DNA from: Beverwykella pulmonaria
Taxonomy: Eukaryota > Ascomycota > Dothideomycetes > Pleosporales > Melanommataceae
Assembly (NCBI GenBank): GCA_001599595.1
Contig: BCHH01000003.1
Coordinates: forward strand, 2,630,825 to 2,694,824
DNA: 64,000 nucleotides
Direction: 5' to 3'
Both the position numbers and the translations under genes were made by a program. This document shows, in pieces, positions 44,840 through 57,208 of this stretch. How positions within the stretch are numbered: the first letter of the stretch is position 1; every line of letters begins with the position of its first letter. The notes beneath the pieces are model-generated. The model searched no databases, was not told where the DNA came from, and saw nothing but the letters and a program-made list of their open reading frames with translations.

Positions 44840-46788
44840 CTATAGCCTTTTCATTGTCGCGTTACTCCGCGCCTCATGCTCTTTAAACCAGTTGAGAAAC
44901 TGAAACATACTCGCTTTGGGCGTGCGTTCCAAGCTGGTATAATTGACATACTGCAGCCCAAATCGCACACTGGTTCCAGACCCCCACTCGAAGTTATCGA
45001 AGATGGCCCATCCCCAGGCGCCCGTGACGTTAACTTTGTCGATATTTATAGACGCGAGGATGTTGTCCAAGTAATTCTGGAAATAATCTGCGCGCCGCAG
45101 GTCCCAGAGAATCTGGTTCATATTGGAGAGCTGCGCCTCGAAGGGCTCTGCAAAACCGAACTCGGTGACGACAATGTCTGGAATGGAAGGGAAGAGCACG
45201 GTTGTGAGATGTTTGAGGAATTTGCGGATCCCAATAGGTGAGTCGTATAGCCAGCTCATTGCCGGGTCTGCCGCCGGGCCGAGCGGGAAGCCGTTTGGCG
45301 CCGTTGAGGCGCTGCCAGCGCAATCAGGGAAGCCTGGTGCTGAACGGTTGGAGGCACAGGCATCAAGGCCGCCGTCAACTTCAAAGGCCACGAAGGATGA
45401 ATACCTGGCGTTATCAGCGCTGCTTTTGCTTCAGCTCTTTTAATCACACGTACCCATCAATTGCATAAAAGTCACAGGACCCTTTGATCAAGTCCTTCTC
45501 CTCGGCTGTCAGTGTTGGCAATAGGTCGCCGAGCGTATCCTTCAGACTCTGCGGATAGTCGCCGTCCGTCCATGGTCCACCGAACCATCCGACCGCAAAG
45601 TCAAAGTTCCTCTGCCTTGCAACCTCATCCTCCGGCTTCGTACTATTGGCTTCATAGTAGTTCCCCGAGTTCTTGAACGTAATCCTGCCCTTTCCTTTGA
45701 ACTCGTTATGGTACCATTTTGCTACCTTGGCATGCGCCAGCAGACTATAATGCCCACAAAGGAATCGCGATTTTACAGGATCAGTAGAATTATACGCAGG
45801 GTAATATTTCCCAGCGGGATAGTACGAGAATTGCCAGTTGCAGTACTGAGGCTCGTTGATCGTGAACCACTCATCCACATACTTATCATATCTCGAAATG
45901 ATGAAGGTGGCATAGTTGAAGAAATCGTCGACGATTTGCGGCGAGCTCCAGGCACCGTATTCATTGTACAAGGCCAGGGGTGTGTCCCAATGGAAGAGAG
46001 TGACAGATGGCATGATGCCGTTCTTATGCAGTTCGGCGATCACATCGTCGTAATGCTTGACGCCGCCTTCGTTGATAGGGCCTTTGCCGAAGGGGAAGAT
46101 GCGCGGCCAGGAGATGCTGGGACTAAAGGCTATTCACAACATTAGCACATATCCTTCATCCTTGTACATCATTTTCCTTCTCCTTTCCAGCTGTCTCCTC
46201 CTGTTTCGCGCCCACCGCAGACAACTAACCTTTGATCCCCAACCCCTTCAGCCTCGCAAAATCCTGTTTATACAACCAATAGTGACTCCCCACGACATCC
46301 CCCGTCGTATTATCCGACACGAAATTTGGCACACGGTGACTCAGCAAATCCCAAATACTCGGTCCTTTCCCCTCCTCCTTGGCCGCACCCTCAATCTGGT
46401 ACGCCGAGCTAGCTAGACCCCATTTGAAGTTGGCTGGAAGCTTCAAATTGGCGAGAGACGCGTCTTTGGAAGCTACAAGGGGGTGGAATTGCCCAGCGAT
46501 GGGTTGCACGTAGGCCGAGGGCTCGGGAGTGGGGAACACGGTCGTGGTGATAGGGCCGGCCGCCACGGGCCCAATGAGGTTCCACAGGAGGGCCAGGGCC
46601 GAGTTGGAGAAGTCGGTTTGTGGGATTGCTGAGGTTAGTTGGGCTGATGCGTTGAAGGTTGCGGTGCTGTATCCGGATGGTGCGGGGAAGGACAGTGTAC
46701 TGCTGTTTGCAAGTTGGGCAGTGGTAACCAAGGATAAGGTGAGGAGAATGGAAACTGACGGGGGCGACAGCCAGGCTAACTGCGCCAT
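44840..46788 (-). CDS. Secreted beta-glucosidase, glycoside hydrolase family 1
   Basis: Three exons (46788-46230, 46129-45454, 45404-44840; introns 100 and 48 nt) give 599 residues. A signal peptide (hydrophobic LSPPSVSILLTLSLVTTAQ) is followed by a Ser/Thr/Ala-rich region of about 90 residues. The GH1 barrel then begins at FKWGLASSAYQIEGA. The acid/base Glu is in WFTINEPQ (about residue 278) and the nucleophile Glu in IVVTEFGF (about 491). GAWGWAIFDNFEWGSG supplies the aglycone-side residues, and the family's closing RTPKAS segment is kept. Several N-glycosylation sites are visible. It would release glucose from beta-glucosides outside the cell. Both joins restore conserved residues (GLGIKAFSPSISWPR and YAIDGYSSF). 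Confidence 0.95.
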
Positions 46789-49402
46789 TTTGAGTCTTTC
46801 AATGGAGGAATTGAAATAGAAAAGAGCCTACAATTGAAACCGGAGATGCAGTGGACCAAACCAAAAAAAAAGGTACTTGTGACGAATTTATACCCCATCT
46901 ACTATCCCGTACCTGTCTTGTACCTTCTTAGCTCCAGATTCAAATCACGTCTGCTCACTTCCTCATCCCAAGGACACACATCACCCGCCCCGACAATGCG
47001 GCTTGCGCGCGGGATTGTGCACATTTGTAGATTAACCCGGGTTTTTCATAGGTTGCAACCGACGGACTAACATGATCTTCGAAGTCGCACCGGGGACGAG
47101 GAAGCAAACCGCCTGAAAGAAGTGTTCGAGCCGGTCGACTGAGAATTGGAGAGACGCTAATTCACTACTTGGCGGAGTGGAACGAGAGGTTGCTCCGTGG
47201 CGAATGGGGAATAGTGACCAGCGATGCGGGTTAATTGGTGGCATATAAGCTTCTGGAAGCTTGGACCATGTGGAGAGTCGTTGAAGCTAAGCCTCGCGAT
47301 GATGTTGGTGTTGAGGAGCGGGGAGAGTCAACATCGATTTCAACATCAGGGAATCGGCCAGAATTGTAGTCTGATTTTGCTTTCTTAGAATGAGAAATTC
47401 GCACGGGATTAACTGTCAAAAAAGGGGACTTCAATAAACAGCCGCGGAATACTCACCATACCACTTACCCTCACCAAGTAATTTGACCAGTTCTCATTTA
47501 ACCTTGATCATTTCTTGGAACTCTCCATGTCTCTTAACTCTACACAAAATCTTCCCAGTCATTCATCTTCATACCCCTACCACTCGTCCTCAAAAATCTC
47601 AAACCCTAGTCCCTCTCATCCGATCCCTTCTTCTCCTCCCAAATCGGCCCACCCCCGCCCCCTTCTCCAATGTCTCCATCTCCTTCTCCCTCATCAGTCT
47701 CTCAAGCTTTTCCTCTAACTGCTCCTCCTCTCTTCTCTTCTCCACGCCCCGTAGTTCAGTCTCACAACTAAGCAAATCCCTCCTCAATTTTGCATTTCCT
47801 CCGACTCTGGGTTCTCGGGGAGGTCGCACTGCGGGAAGCGGACAATTCAGCGGATGGGGTGGAGCGGAATGCGGTAGTCATGGGAGTGCAGGACGGCATA
47901 GATCTGGGATGGCGGAAGGAGGTGGTGGATAGGATTTGAGCTTGTATTGGGGGGTTTGCGTTGCGGGCAAGCGTGCGGTTGATAAACTTCTTGGATAAGT
48001 CAGCGTTGGAATTGTAATTACGCTTTCTTCTAGTATACCTTTTTCCCTATTGGTGTGTAAAAGTCTTGGGATGTTAATGAAAGGGAGCGAGATATGAATG
48101 TTGCAACAAACGCACGAACAAAACACTACTATGCGTAAGGTACTCACAATGATCCGCTACGCAATATGCATTCTATCAGTATAGTTCTTTGGGGCTGTAT
48201 TTTTAGCTTGTGTGATCCAGGGTGCATTGGTCCAGGGATCGATGAAGGGCTGGAATCGGATTCTTGATCTTGGAAGGACTGGGGAAGGGGCCCCCAATGT
48301 GGGTCGGCGTTTTCTCGGTCGCTGCTCACTTTGAAAATGTACGTTTTCCTTTGCTGAAGCGAGCTTCCTTATATATGCTTGATAAAAATTTTGAAGGTTT
48401 CTTATATGTGTAAGTGGATGCCAGTTTATGTACTGGACGGCGTGAGAGTTATGATTTCTAGCAAAGATCAAAGAATCACAGGTCATGTCTTTCATTTTTT
48501 CTTTCTTTCTAGAGACACACCTCCTCGTTCTACCTCTGGCGGTTTGCTTGCCGTTGTTCGCGTTTTCCCCTGGGATTCTACTCCACTGACAAATATACGG
48601 TAGCCAGCGTAGCGCACCAAGGCTACCAAAACAATATCCATCCAAGGCAACAAGCATGAAGAAGTGGTTTTAGTTCTTATTGTATAGATTCAGGCTTTCA
48701 TTTGGCGGTATACCACTAGCTTGCAGCGCTATATCTTGTTTAGATTTATCCCGTATAAACCACAGTCATGTATATTCCCACCCTAGCCACACCCACCTCA
48801 ACTAACATTACAAACCCAGCCAATCAAACCCTTCACAATGCCCAGTGGCGTTGCTCGAATCAGGTTCCTAGCATAGAACCCAGCTGACAGCACGACTATA
48901 TTTAGTGTTCAAAATCACATGCAATTAGCAGTTTTCAGGTGTAGGTGTATTCACGACTCTCCTTCTACACATGAATCCTTTCCACTCCATCTTCCCACTT
49001 TCCCCCCGTACTAATGAGCTTCTAGGTTCATTCACAGTCTCTAACTATGTATGTCCGATCCTAACTATCAGAGCCCGCGGAAACTTCCCTCTCGACCGAA
49101 GGAGACCGATAGATAGGAAGTGTAGCGTAAATGGTGCGACCCTGCGGTCCGAGCAGGCTTTGAATCTAAATCGAACCAGTCTGTGGTGGACAAGAAACCC
49201 CTGAATATCAAGTTGGCGACAAGTATAATGAGAGCGTTAGGTTAGCTATGGCTTAAACAGAAGCTAGGAAGGGAATGTAAAGTCGAAGTTGTAGATGGAA
49301 AAGAATATTGGGGATGGAGGAAAAAGAGGTAGAGAGATGAGGGGAGTAGGAGCAGGAGTGATATGAGTGGATGGAAGAGACGTATAGAGAGCTAGCGAAC
49401 TC
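46789..49402. other. Intergenic with one unresolved gene candidate
   Basis: On the - strand from about 48340 to 47599 there are coding-looking pieces in different frames. One is FKVSSDRENADPHWGPLPQ at about 48320. Another is a charged coiled-coil piece, RREEEQLEEKLERLMREKEMETLEK, around 47700. I could not find splice sites that join them into one protein. It may be a spliced gene that I cannot resolve, a pseudogene or chance. The left part is the promoter of the GH1 gene. Confidence 0.3.
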
Positions 49403-49483
49403 CGTGTCCAATAGTGAAGCCGTATACATCGTGTCCAATAGTGAAGCCGCATACATCGTGTCCAATAGTGAAGCCGTACACAT
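49403..49483 (+). repeat. 27-bp minisatellite, three copies
   Basis: Three near-perfect head-to-tail copies of a 27-base unit (start CGTGTCCAATAGTGAAGCC), at 49403, 49430 and 49457, differing by one or two bases. Non-coding, downstream of the acyltransferase gene. Confidence 0.95.
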
Positions 49484-49749
49484 GCATTCAATTACTTGAT
49501 CTGATGGCCTTATTGGAGTGAAGCTTTAATTTCTAAGCTGCGGCACCTTGAACAGCAATGCAAATCTATGCTTGTCTTGAAAAATCTAGTACTGAGCGAA
49601 CAAGACCAAAACCAACCTGCCCCCGGTGGTCCCTGGATATTCCCCGTTTTCCCGCTGTCAACGCCACAAACGCCTCAATATGCCATGTTCAGCCCAACGG
49701 CGCGCCCTCTACCCACGCAGAAAGGCCCCAATGCAGAAAAACGAGAACA
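49484..49749. other. 3' side of the acyltransferase gene
   Basis: No gene seen. Confidence 0.5.
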
Positions 49750-50791
49750 TCAGATCGCCGTAGCCCCGATCTTGGTATTCCCGCCCACCGTTCGCTTTCT
49801 AAGCTCCTCGTGTACTTTCTGAGGGTCTGCGGTTCTCGGCAGGGGAATTCCGTTTCCCTCCCCATTCAGATGCGACAGCCGAATCAACTCGTCCATCATG
49901 GCATCCCTCGTTTTCGTACACAGAGCATCCGCATCGGCGGCCGTGAGACCTTTCGTGGAGATGGCAGGTAGTACGCTGACGGGGATGACGCCGGGTTTGT
50001 ATCTCTTTTCCTTCACGTTTAGTACGTAACTGTAGTTCGCGGCCACGACGGGGACGATAGGAACCTGGGCCTGGATGGCGAGATGAAAGGCGCCTTTCTT
50101 GAAGGGGAGGAGCTCCGGGGTCGAGGCGTACGAGCGGGTTCCCTCTGGGAAGATGAAGACGGACTGGCGCTCGGTTTGCATGACTTTTGCAGCGCCGTCG
50201 AAGGCGGCGCGGGCGGTGGCCCGGTTGGCACGGTCGATGAAGACAGACTTCGACAGGGTCACTATACGGGACCGGTTAGCTTCACTCGACGTATAGGGAA
50301 GGGAGCCATTGGGGTAGCATACTGAACCAGCCCAGGAACGGCGTCCACTTAAGCGATGACTTAGCCGTGACGGAGCAATACTTGGGGAATATCGTGCCGA
50401 GCAGCAGGACATCGAGTTCGGTCTGGTGATTCCCAATGAACACGGCGGGGCGCGTCTTAAGCGCCTCCTCGCCGCCTGTGTTTCCGCTGTCAATGACCTC
50501 GAAGAAGATACCCGTGCCCCACCACATGGTCCATTTGAACACCTTGCCCACAGTCCACTGGCTCAGGCCTCCGAATCCCACAAGTCGCAGCAGTATGCTG
50601 GCGACGACGCCGTACAGGGCAGACACGCACAAGACGAACATGGATGTGACGAAGAAGGCGCCGAAGGAAGCGAGCTGCGCTAGGCGGGGTGGCAGCATCG
50701 TGGAGAGGGCGAAGAGCGTGAGGGCGATGGCGGGCGGGATGGCCACAGGGTAGAGCAGCCAGCTGATTGCCATTGGGGAGGCCGGGGGCAA
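49750..50791 (-). CDS. 1-acyl-sn-glycerol-3-phosphate acyltransferase
   Basis: Two exons (50791-50323 and 50261-49750, intron 61 nt) give 326 residues. Hydrophobic N-terminal helices are followed by the PlsC acyltransferase blocks: block I NHQTELD (NHxxxxD catalytic pair, about residue 121), block II SLKWTPFLGW, and block III FIFPEGTRS (about 194), then VPIVPVV. It converts lysophosphatidic acid to phosphatidic acid in the ER in glycerolipid synthesis (yeast Slc1). A second in-frame Met six codons on (MAISW) could be the real start. The intron splits the codon at LGWF-M-TLSKSVFIDR, giving a continuous family sequence. The C-terminus is hydrophilic. Confidence 0.92.
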
Positions 50792-51841
50792 TGTGCGGTG
50801 GTTGTGGAGAGATGTTTAGATGGCGGAGGCGAAAGAGGCCTGTGGCCCCAGTGGAGAAGTGCGGCGAGGGCCAGGAAGAAGGCGCAAGGGGTGGTTGAGG
50901 TGTGATACAGACGGTCGAAGTGCGTGGGGCTACGTTTTTTCCAAGGTTGAGCCGCCGAGGTTCCTCGCTAAAGACCTAAGCTGTCGCACGTCCCGCGTCT
51001 TGTTCAAGGTTCGAGGGTGAGCTTATCGAAAAGGTTAAATGCGATGAGATCTGGATGTATCGTGGTCGGCGAGATGGACAAGTTTTGTTCTCTGAGTAAT
51101 GCTCCGGTGACCGTTGTCGGCATTCTCGGTCGCATGGTCCCATATTCCTGAGACCCTCCATGGATGTATATGCACGCGTGACATGAAAATCGTCACGACG
51201 ATGATCGCAGCGCCGCTTAGCGCGTTGAGCATGGGTATTGTGCAATGCACGGCCTGCTCGCTCGCACTTGCATCTACCTACAAAGGGTGGTGTGCTGGCT
51301 TCAACATGTGCAAGCGAGGGCAGCCGACCTTGGACACACCAGCGCGACGGATACACACTGATTCTGCGCAGGGAACACATGTTTCAAGAGCACACGCCAA
51401 TTTTGGGTACGTTAGGAAGTGGATCAGCACACCTCCTTGACAGGAGCCAACAAGTCCTAGATGTACATGTCTGTATCACAACGGTAATCTGTGGACTGAA
51501 CTCAGATTGCGCCATATGCCATGACGAGATTAACGATTATGTATTTCACTACGTCTGAGAGGGCGCAGGGTAAAGGGACAAAAGCGACGTGAAGAGAATG
51601 CTGACAGAAAAACTTCCAACGAGTGAGAAGGGGTATAACCAAAAGATCGCTATGCACCGCTATGCTCCGCTCTCAAAACGACGATGACTCGGTCTCCTCG
51701 GGGAGTCCGCGTACGGCCGACTATAGCTATCGGCCAGCCCTGGGCTCGGCTGAGGACTCATATAGGGGTTCTTGAAAGGCATCAAAGCCACCTTCTGCTC
51801 TGCGTCGCCATCATGGTCTGCAGAGCAGTAAGCGTGTGCCT
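50792..51841. other. Intergenic, about 1 kb
   Basis: Promoter of the acyltransferase gene and 3' side of the membrane-protein gene. No domain in the short open frames. Confidence 0.5.
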
Positions 51842-52555
51842 CTATTTCTCGACGGTGTACTCGACTCTGTTCGCACTTTTTCTTTGTTTCAGGTATTCCA
51901 TCGTGGTGAAGCTGAATGCGATAATGTCTGCGAAGAAGATGGGGATGAGCATCCACCGCCATGCGACCATGTTGGTGACTTTGGCGTTGATGTTGTCGCG
52001 ATGGTGCTGGTCCGCCAGGGGGAGGTCCAAAACGGCCTTGAACCACGTCTCGGGCGTCCATTTATCGGCAGGGTAGGCGATGTTGGACTGAGCGATCGAC
52101 TGCGAAATCGTCTGCCCCTTGGTTTGATTTGTCACGAGGAAGACGAAGATGATGGCCGAGAGTGTGAAGAGTACGGCGAGGAATTGGAGGATGAAGAGAG
52201 CCAGGAGGGATTTAGAAGGAGCCTGCGAGGATGGTTAACGATGCATTATCGATTACGGATATGGCAAAATTACCTTGCCCTGCCGTCCTCCCTTTTGCTT
52301 CCATGCCACGAACAGGCCAAACAAACCCAAGAAGAATCCATAGCCTGCCACGCCGTTGCTGGTGTGCCCTTGGTCGGTCCATAAATGCTTCGGTTCTACC
52401 TTGAGCTGCACGGGCGGGCTCCAATTGATTTGATATGTGCCCACATGGTCCTTCTGGTTATGTAAGAACCCGACCATGGAGCTGATTAGACCGAGGTTGG
52501 AAATGGAGAGAGCAGAGAGCACCGCGCTCGAGACGAAGATTGTGAGGAAACCCAT
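51842..52555 (-). CDS. Conserved fungal membrane protein, about four helices
   Basis: Two exons (52555-52274 and 52222-51842, intron 51 nt) encode 220 residues. Predicted membrane segments are near residues 3-30 (FLTIFVSSAVLSALSISNLG), 70-86 (GVAGYGFFLGLFGLFVAW), 100-124 (LLALFILQFLAVLFTLSAII) and 190-210 (WMLIPIFFADIIAFSF). Between helices 3 and 4 is a loop with Trp residues (KWTPETWFKAVLDL). The layout resembles fungal four-helix tetraspan proteins, but I cannot assign a family or a role. The first helix could act as a signal anchor. The intron joins GRQGK to APSKSLL in phase 0. Confidence 0.7.
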
Positions 52556-55259
52556 GTCGTTGGTTGTAATGAATGGCTAGTCGGGCTGGCACGAGTATGG
52601 GCGACACTCGATGAAATCCTGGGGAGAAGGCGATTGAGGAGCGTGGCAGACAGGGTGGCCTGTAATTATAGGAGCAAAGCAAACCTTTTCCTGGCGTCGA
52701 ATTCTTTTGGGCTGATTGATGATATCAGCGCAATCGTGGCTAGGCGACCCCAAGAATGGCCTGTCAGCAGCAAGCAAGAATAGACGTTCACCAATCCGAG
52801 CTCGGGAAATTTAGCCTTATGCAAGCCGTATTCACAAGCCAGCTCACGTTTGATCGCGTTGAACCGACGCTAGTACAATGCAAGATAGATGGAATTGGGG
52901 GCTGAAGAAGAAGTTGAGTTCCAGCTGAGCCACAGCCGTCTGCAACCCCACAGCCTCTATTAGTCCACGTCGTGCCTCGAGCGGTCGGGAATCCATGAGG
53001 CTCGAAAAGGCATGTGCAGTGCTGATCAAGAAGCCTGGATGTCTGCATGGCGAAAACCAAAGGCAGCACCGACCACGACATGCCGCATTCCCGCTACGCC
53101 GGCTCCACCATCCTTGCAGTCGATGCTTTTCGGGAAGCGGGGGAAAACAGCGGTCATGGGGGTCGGAAACAAAATCAGGAGACATTGTGGGGTCCGGTTT
53201 GCTGACGCTCAGCATGAGGTTATATTGCTGGAACATGTTGCGCGTCCTCCCTGTTGCACAAGGCGAAGAAGGCTGCCGACTGTTAGTCATCACAAGGCCA
53301 TCGAGGAATCTTGGAGATATGGCAAATGGCTGCGGAAAGTCTCACTGACCGTCAGAAGCGAGTGAGGCTGAAAGAGGCTGGAATCGCGTGGAGCTAATGT
53401 ATCGCTCTGCTTATGGTTGACGTTCTTCACGGTGACCTCGTAGCAACCTACACAGTAGCTGAGGGCTGTGGCTTGCTGAAATGGATAGGTGATGGGGATG
53501 CAAATGAATAGGCGGACCAAAAATGGTTGTCGCTTACCCAAAGTTCGTTCCTCCAACAATTTCCACTGCCATCTTCGAGCAAACATTTCATGGTCTGGCG
53601 CAAATCCACTTCTGCTAGACATGGCATGGCTTGGAAGAGCTGGGTCTATCGGGAATTCCTTCGCTGTCTTCGTGGTCCACTGTACCGCCTCCATGAGAAG
53701 CAGCATCCTCACTATGAGCATCGGACCGTCCCCACATCGACCCTCCATCTCTAGGACTGCAAGATTCGATTGATTCTTCAGCCCTCGAACCGTCGTGTTG
53801 AGGTTGTTGGACTGGTCTCTTGTGTTCTTGCGTTCTGGCATTCTGGCTTCATTTCCTCACCACGCAACCTGCTGTAAACCAACACTCGATGTTACAGTAT
53901 TGAGACCGGACCCCACGGCTTTTAATCGCTCATTGACCTCATCTGAGGCCACAACACGTAGCGAAATTTGTTCTGGATGACGAGGTTATCAATCGCTCTG
54001 CCACCTGGGCGGCGTGGAGATGAAACCCGGACTTTGGTCAAGCTTCTGCAACCCTCCTTCCGTGCCTTCGACGGATTGATGGTACCGGCCACGTATTGGT
54101 TAACTATACTTGATGCCATATCGAGGCGTACGAGTGTTCGGATAGTGCTCAGATAGTGCTCGCCCGTAAGAGGTGATTGCGAATGCAGAGCCTTGAGACC
54201 GATGGGAGACTTCAGCCGTGATGAAATCTTGGGTCCTGCGATCATCTTCATCAGATGTCTTCACTCTTTGCTTTGTTCTCTGGGCTATCACTTATTTCAA
54301 CGGTGAATGGATAACTGCCCCTAATGAGAGACCAACACGCTCAATCTACCCTATACTGACCTAGTGCGCTTGCAGGATGGTGATACGTTGAAGGAGATGG
54401 TGGTTGTGGCATTACGCCACTTACTCGAATATGCGGCGTGATAGTACGGACTTCACGCCTCGGCAATTTCTCTTTTGCACAGATATACCTTTCACCCAAC
54501 GTTACATTGGGTTCAACTTTCTTCCTCTCGTCCCTTCATATGCCTTTCGTGTCTAATTCGCGCAATCACCATGCCTCACGTTCGTCTTCCTGTCATTTCG
54601 TTTTCAGGTCCAATTTTGAGATGTTGCGGGGATGAAAATTATGATAGGCATCGACAACTTGTCGATAGCTGTCCGATAAGTCCCTGACACAGGTCAAACT
54701 AGACGAATTCTGCCTACAGCAAAGGTTCGCGGGGACGGAGGATTTGGGCGGCTGCGCACGGTCCAATATGCGTGCGCGCCTAAAATGTCCTCACATGAGC
54801 CAATGCTTTTCGCACCTCCACACTGAGTCTCGAACTCGAACGCTGTATTTTACCGGATTTCGTGCGGGACAGCTGCAGAGCATGAATTCTCTACCCACAA
54901 CAGTAATTTCGACAACCGAAACCTCCCCAGTCCGACCAATGTCAGTGCACGATTATGAACGGCGATGTCGGGCAAGGGAGTGGCACGGTGCAGTTGAAAC
55001 AACCTGAGAAGCTTCGTTCTGTTGTACAATGGATCCTTCTCCCGCCTGTAGTGATCTCTATCACCATATATCTCCAGTGCTAGAAGTATTTTCGGCCTCC
55101 AGTTACTATCTTTGTCTCTACCCGGAACTGCATCTCACCACCTCTTTGTTATCACGAGGTGAAGTTGGTCGGCAAGAATACGGCTCACTTCTTTCCGGTC
55201 ACTTTGTCCATCTATTTCATGAATCGTTCTCTTATTGGTCACGGCCCGTCTGAGCCTTC
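52556..55259. other. Intergenic, about 2.7 kb
   Basis: Divergent starts on both sides, so it holds two promoters or 5' leaders. Open frames up to 183 codons (53290-53841, -) have no recognisable domain. One near-repeat (TCGGATAGTGCTCAGATAGTGCTC) is seen at about 54136-54165. Confidence 0.4.
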
Positions 55260-56550
55260 ATGCGGTTACCTCGAAGGTCAATAAGGAGCATACCAAATCA
55301 GCCACTCCCAAGCATCCAAACGCTCTTTCGTTCAAGTCTCAGCAGCACCACAAAAGCCCAAACCCCACTTCAGAGATCGGATGGAGAAATCGAGGATGGT
55401 ATCGAGCTTGTGCCTATCGAGCGACAGAACAGCTCCACGACCAAAATATGCACTCCTGGCACCGAGGAGAAGGAGGTTGTTCCTGGATCGACGCTGGATA
55501 TCAAAATCGCCGCCAAACCGTTACCTAAGCTACCAGGATCAAAGTGGACTCGTATGTCTACCACGTATCGAGTGCTTACTATTCTCTGCATACAGTTTTT
55601 TATGCTGTTGACAATTGGCTTGAGTTTGATGGCTGTAAGGAGGAAGAAGCACGACAGGTAGGTGACGCAGACACGCACGGATACGTATACAAGATACTTA
55701 TCTGCAATATAGGAGCCAACCACAATCCTCTCTGATATCATCAGGCGGCCCAGCCGAACCACCCCCCGTCCAGACCGACCTTCCCATTCCACGTGGGACA
55801 TTTGTTCTACCGATCAGCGCCCCACAACAACAAAACTCCGCTTGCCTTGCACAAAACAACGAGTCTGCAGCGTGGACATGCACGCCACGTAAATCAATTT
55901 TACTTACGTTTCTCCCCTCCTCTGTAGAGCAGAAGAACCTGACCACTCTATACGTCGGTTCAGATTTTAGCTTCGGACCGAGTAGCTATGGCATTCAAAA
56001 CACGAATATTAAGACTATGAGGCTCACGCCTGCCATTGACGGCGAACACCCTAAGAATGGTCCAGCATACTACTTCCAGACCACATACAATCGGACCGTG
56101 CTGCTTCGAGAGGATCAAATCGTAGCCCAAGGTCAGAGCCCTATAGCACCAGACACCAGCGTTTCCGACATACAAGCCGGGGATCGCCCATGGCTCTGCG
56201 TATTCAATGACACCCTTCTCGAGGGTTACATCTACGTCTCGCAAAACTCGACTTGTGAGAGCAGGCAAACCACAAGCAGCAGCACCAATAATATGACCCC
56301 GTGTCTACCTTATGTGATGAAGCTCACTGAGCAGCGGATGCCGAATAGCACAAGACCATACTGCGCTAAGATGCAAATGGGGGCGGACGGAAATTTGGTT
56401 CCTGCTGGGACATCGAAGATACTCAAATTGAGCGAAAGTGGAATTGTACCACGGAAGTTTTTGGACGATGGAGTTACGAAGATGGGAGCGGAGAAGAGAC
56501 AACAAATTCCGTCACAAAATACATGTCAATGCCAGTGGATGGTTCAATGA
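55260..56550 (+). CDS. Single-pass membrane protein with a DUF7820-like extracellular domain
   Basis: Two exons (55260-55657 and 55713-56550, intron 55 nt) encode 411 residues. A hydrophilic N-terminus (DGEIEDGIELVPI) is followed by one membrane helix (VLTILCIQFFMLLTIGLSLMAV) and basic residues RRKKHDR, which suggest a type II orientation. The outer part contains IPRGTFVLPISAPQQQNSACLAQNNESAAWTC, then WLCVFNDTLLEGYIYV and PYVMKLTEQRMPNSTRPYC. This pattern resembles the fungal family I know as DUF7820; the name is from memory and uncertain. Six or more N-glycosylation sequons (NLT, NRT, NDT, NST and others) fit an extracellular domain. An upstream exon or another start is possible. Function unknown. 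Confidence 0.75.
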
Positions 56551-56695
56551 AACTCGTTCGCTCTGGAAAATCAGCATGCCTAAAAAATAACTGTCATCCA
56601 GTTCAACAGGAACAATGTTTCGCTGCACAAGTAAAGAGAGCAAAGGGCGCGCTACCTCGTCCACCCATCTTCCAACCTTCTAACTCGCCCCCACA
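56551..56695. terminator. Short gap between convergent genes
   Basis: Only 145 bases separate the stop codons of the membrane protein and the VOC gene. 3' ends may overlap. Confidence 0.4.
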
Positions 56696-57208
56696 CTACC
56701 CCCGATTAGCCATCATTTTCTCAAAACTACAACTACAAGCCTCAATCACATTACCCCATGGATCCTGGCAATAAAGCGCAACCTGCCTCACGCTTTCCCC
56801 CTCACAACTCGCCGGCGTAACTGTCTCCCCAATCTTCTTCCCGCCGGCCTTGACAACCCGCTCACATAGCGCTTCTGGGTCGGGATCCGTGACCGCAACG
56901 TGGAACACGCCGCCGCGCGTGTAGTCGAAGGAAGATGATGTGGTCATGGGAGGGTCGATGAATTGGAAGAGCTCGAAGCCGACGTTGTTGCCGGTCGAGA
57001 GGAAGGCGAGCTTCACGCGGTGCAGTTTGGAGTCGTAGACTCGGAAGATGGGGGCGCATGGGTCAATGCTGCGGTCGCAGCATATGGGCGTGCGCAGTGA
57101 AGTGAAGCCAAAGATCGTGGTGTACCATGTTACTGCAGCGTCGAGGTCTGGAACGTGGAGTGCGATGTGATTGATGACGCGATTGTGCGGACTAGCTTCG
57201 AGCGCCAT
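56696..57208 (-). CDS. Glyoxalase/VOC-fold dioxygenase-like protein
   Basis: Single exon of 170 codons. One VOC domain begins NRVINHIALHVPDLDAAVTWYTTIFGF, with a possible metal-ligand His in the first strand. A middle loop contains SFDYTRGGVFHVAVTDPD, with a second candidate His, and the domain closes with ALYCQDPWGNVIEA, with the Glu in the usual third-ligand place. This His-His-Glu layout is typical of metal-binding members such as glyoxalase I-like and ring-cleavage dioxygenase-like enzymes. The specific substrate is unknown. It is read away from the SDR gene at 58109, and the two may share regulation. Confidence 0.85.
   Translation of the reverse strand: MALEASPHNRVINHIALHVPDLDAAVTWYTTIFGFTSLRTPICCDRSIDPCAPIFRVYDSKLHRVKLAFLSTGNNVGFELFQFIDPPMTTSSSFDYTRGGVFHVAVTDPDPEALCERVVKAGGKKIGETVTPASCEGESVRQVALYCQDPWGNVIEACSCSFEKMMANRG

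Noticed and set aside
53290..53841. 183-codon open frame on the - strand
   Set aside because: No domain, no supporting neighbour, and similar chance frames overlap it.
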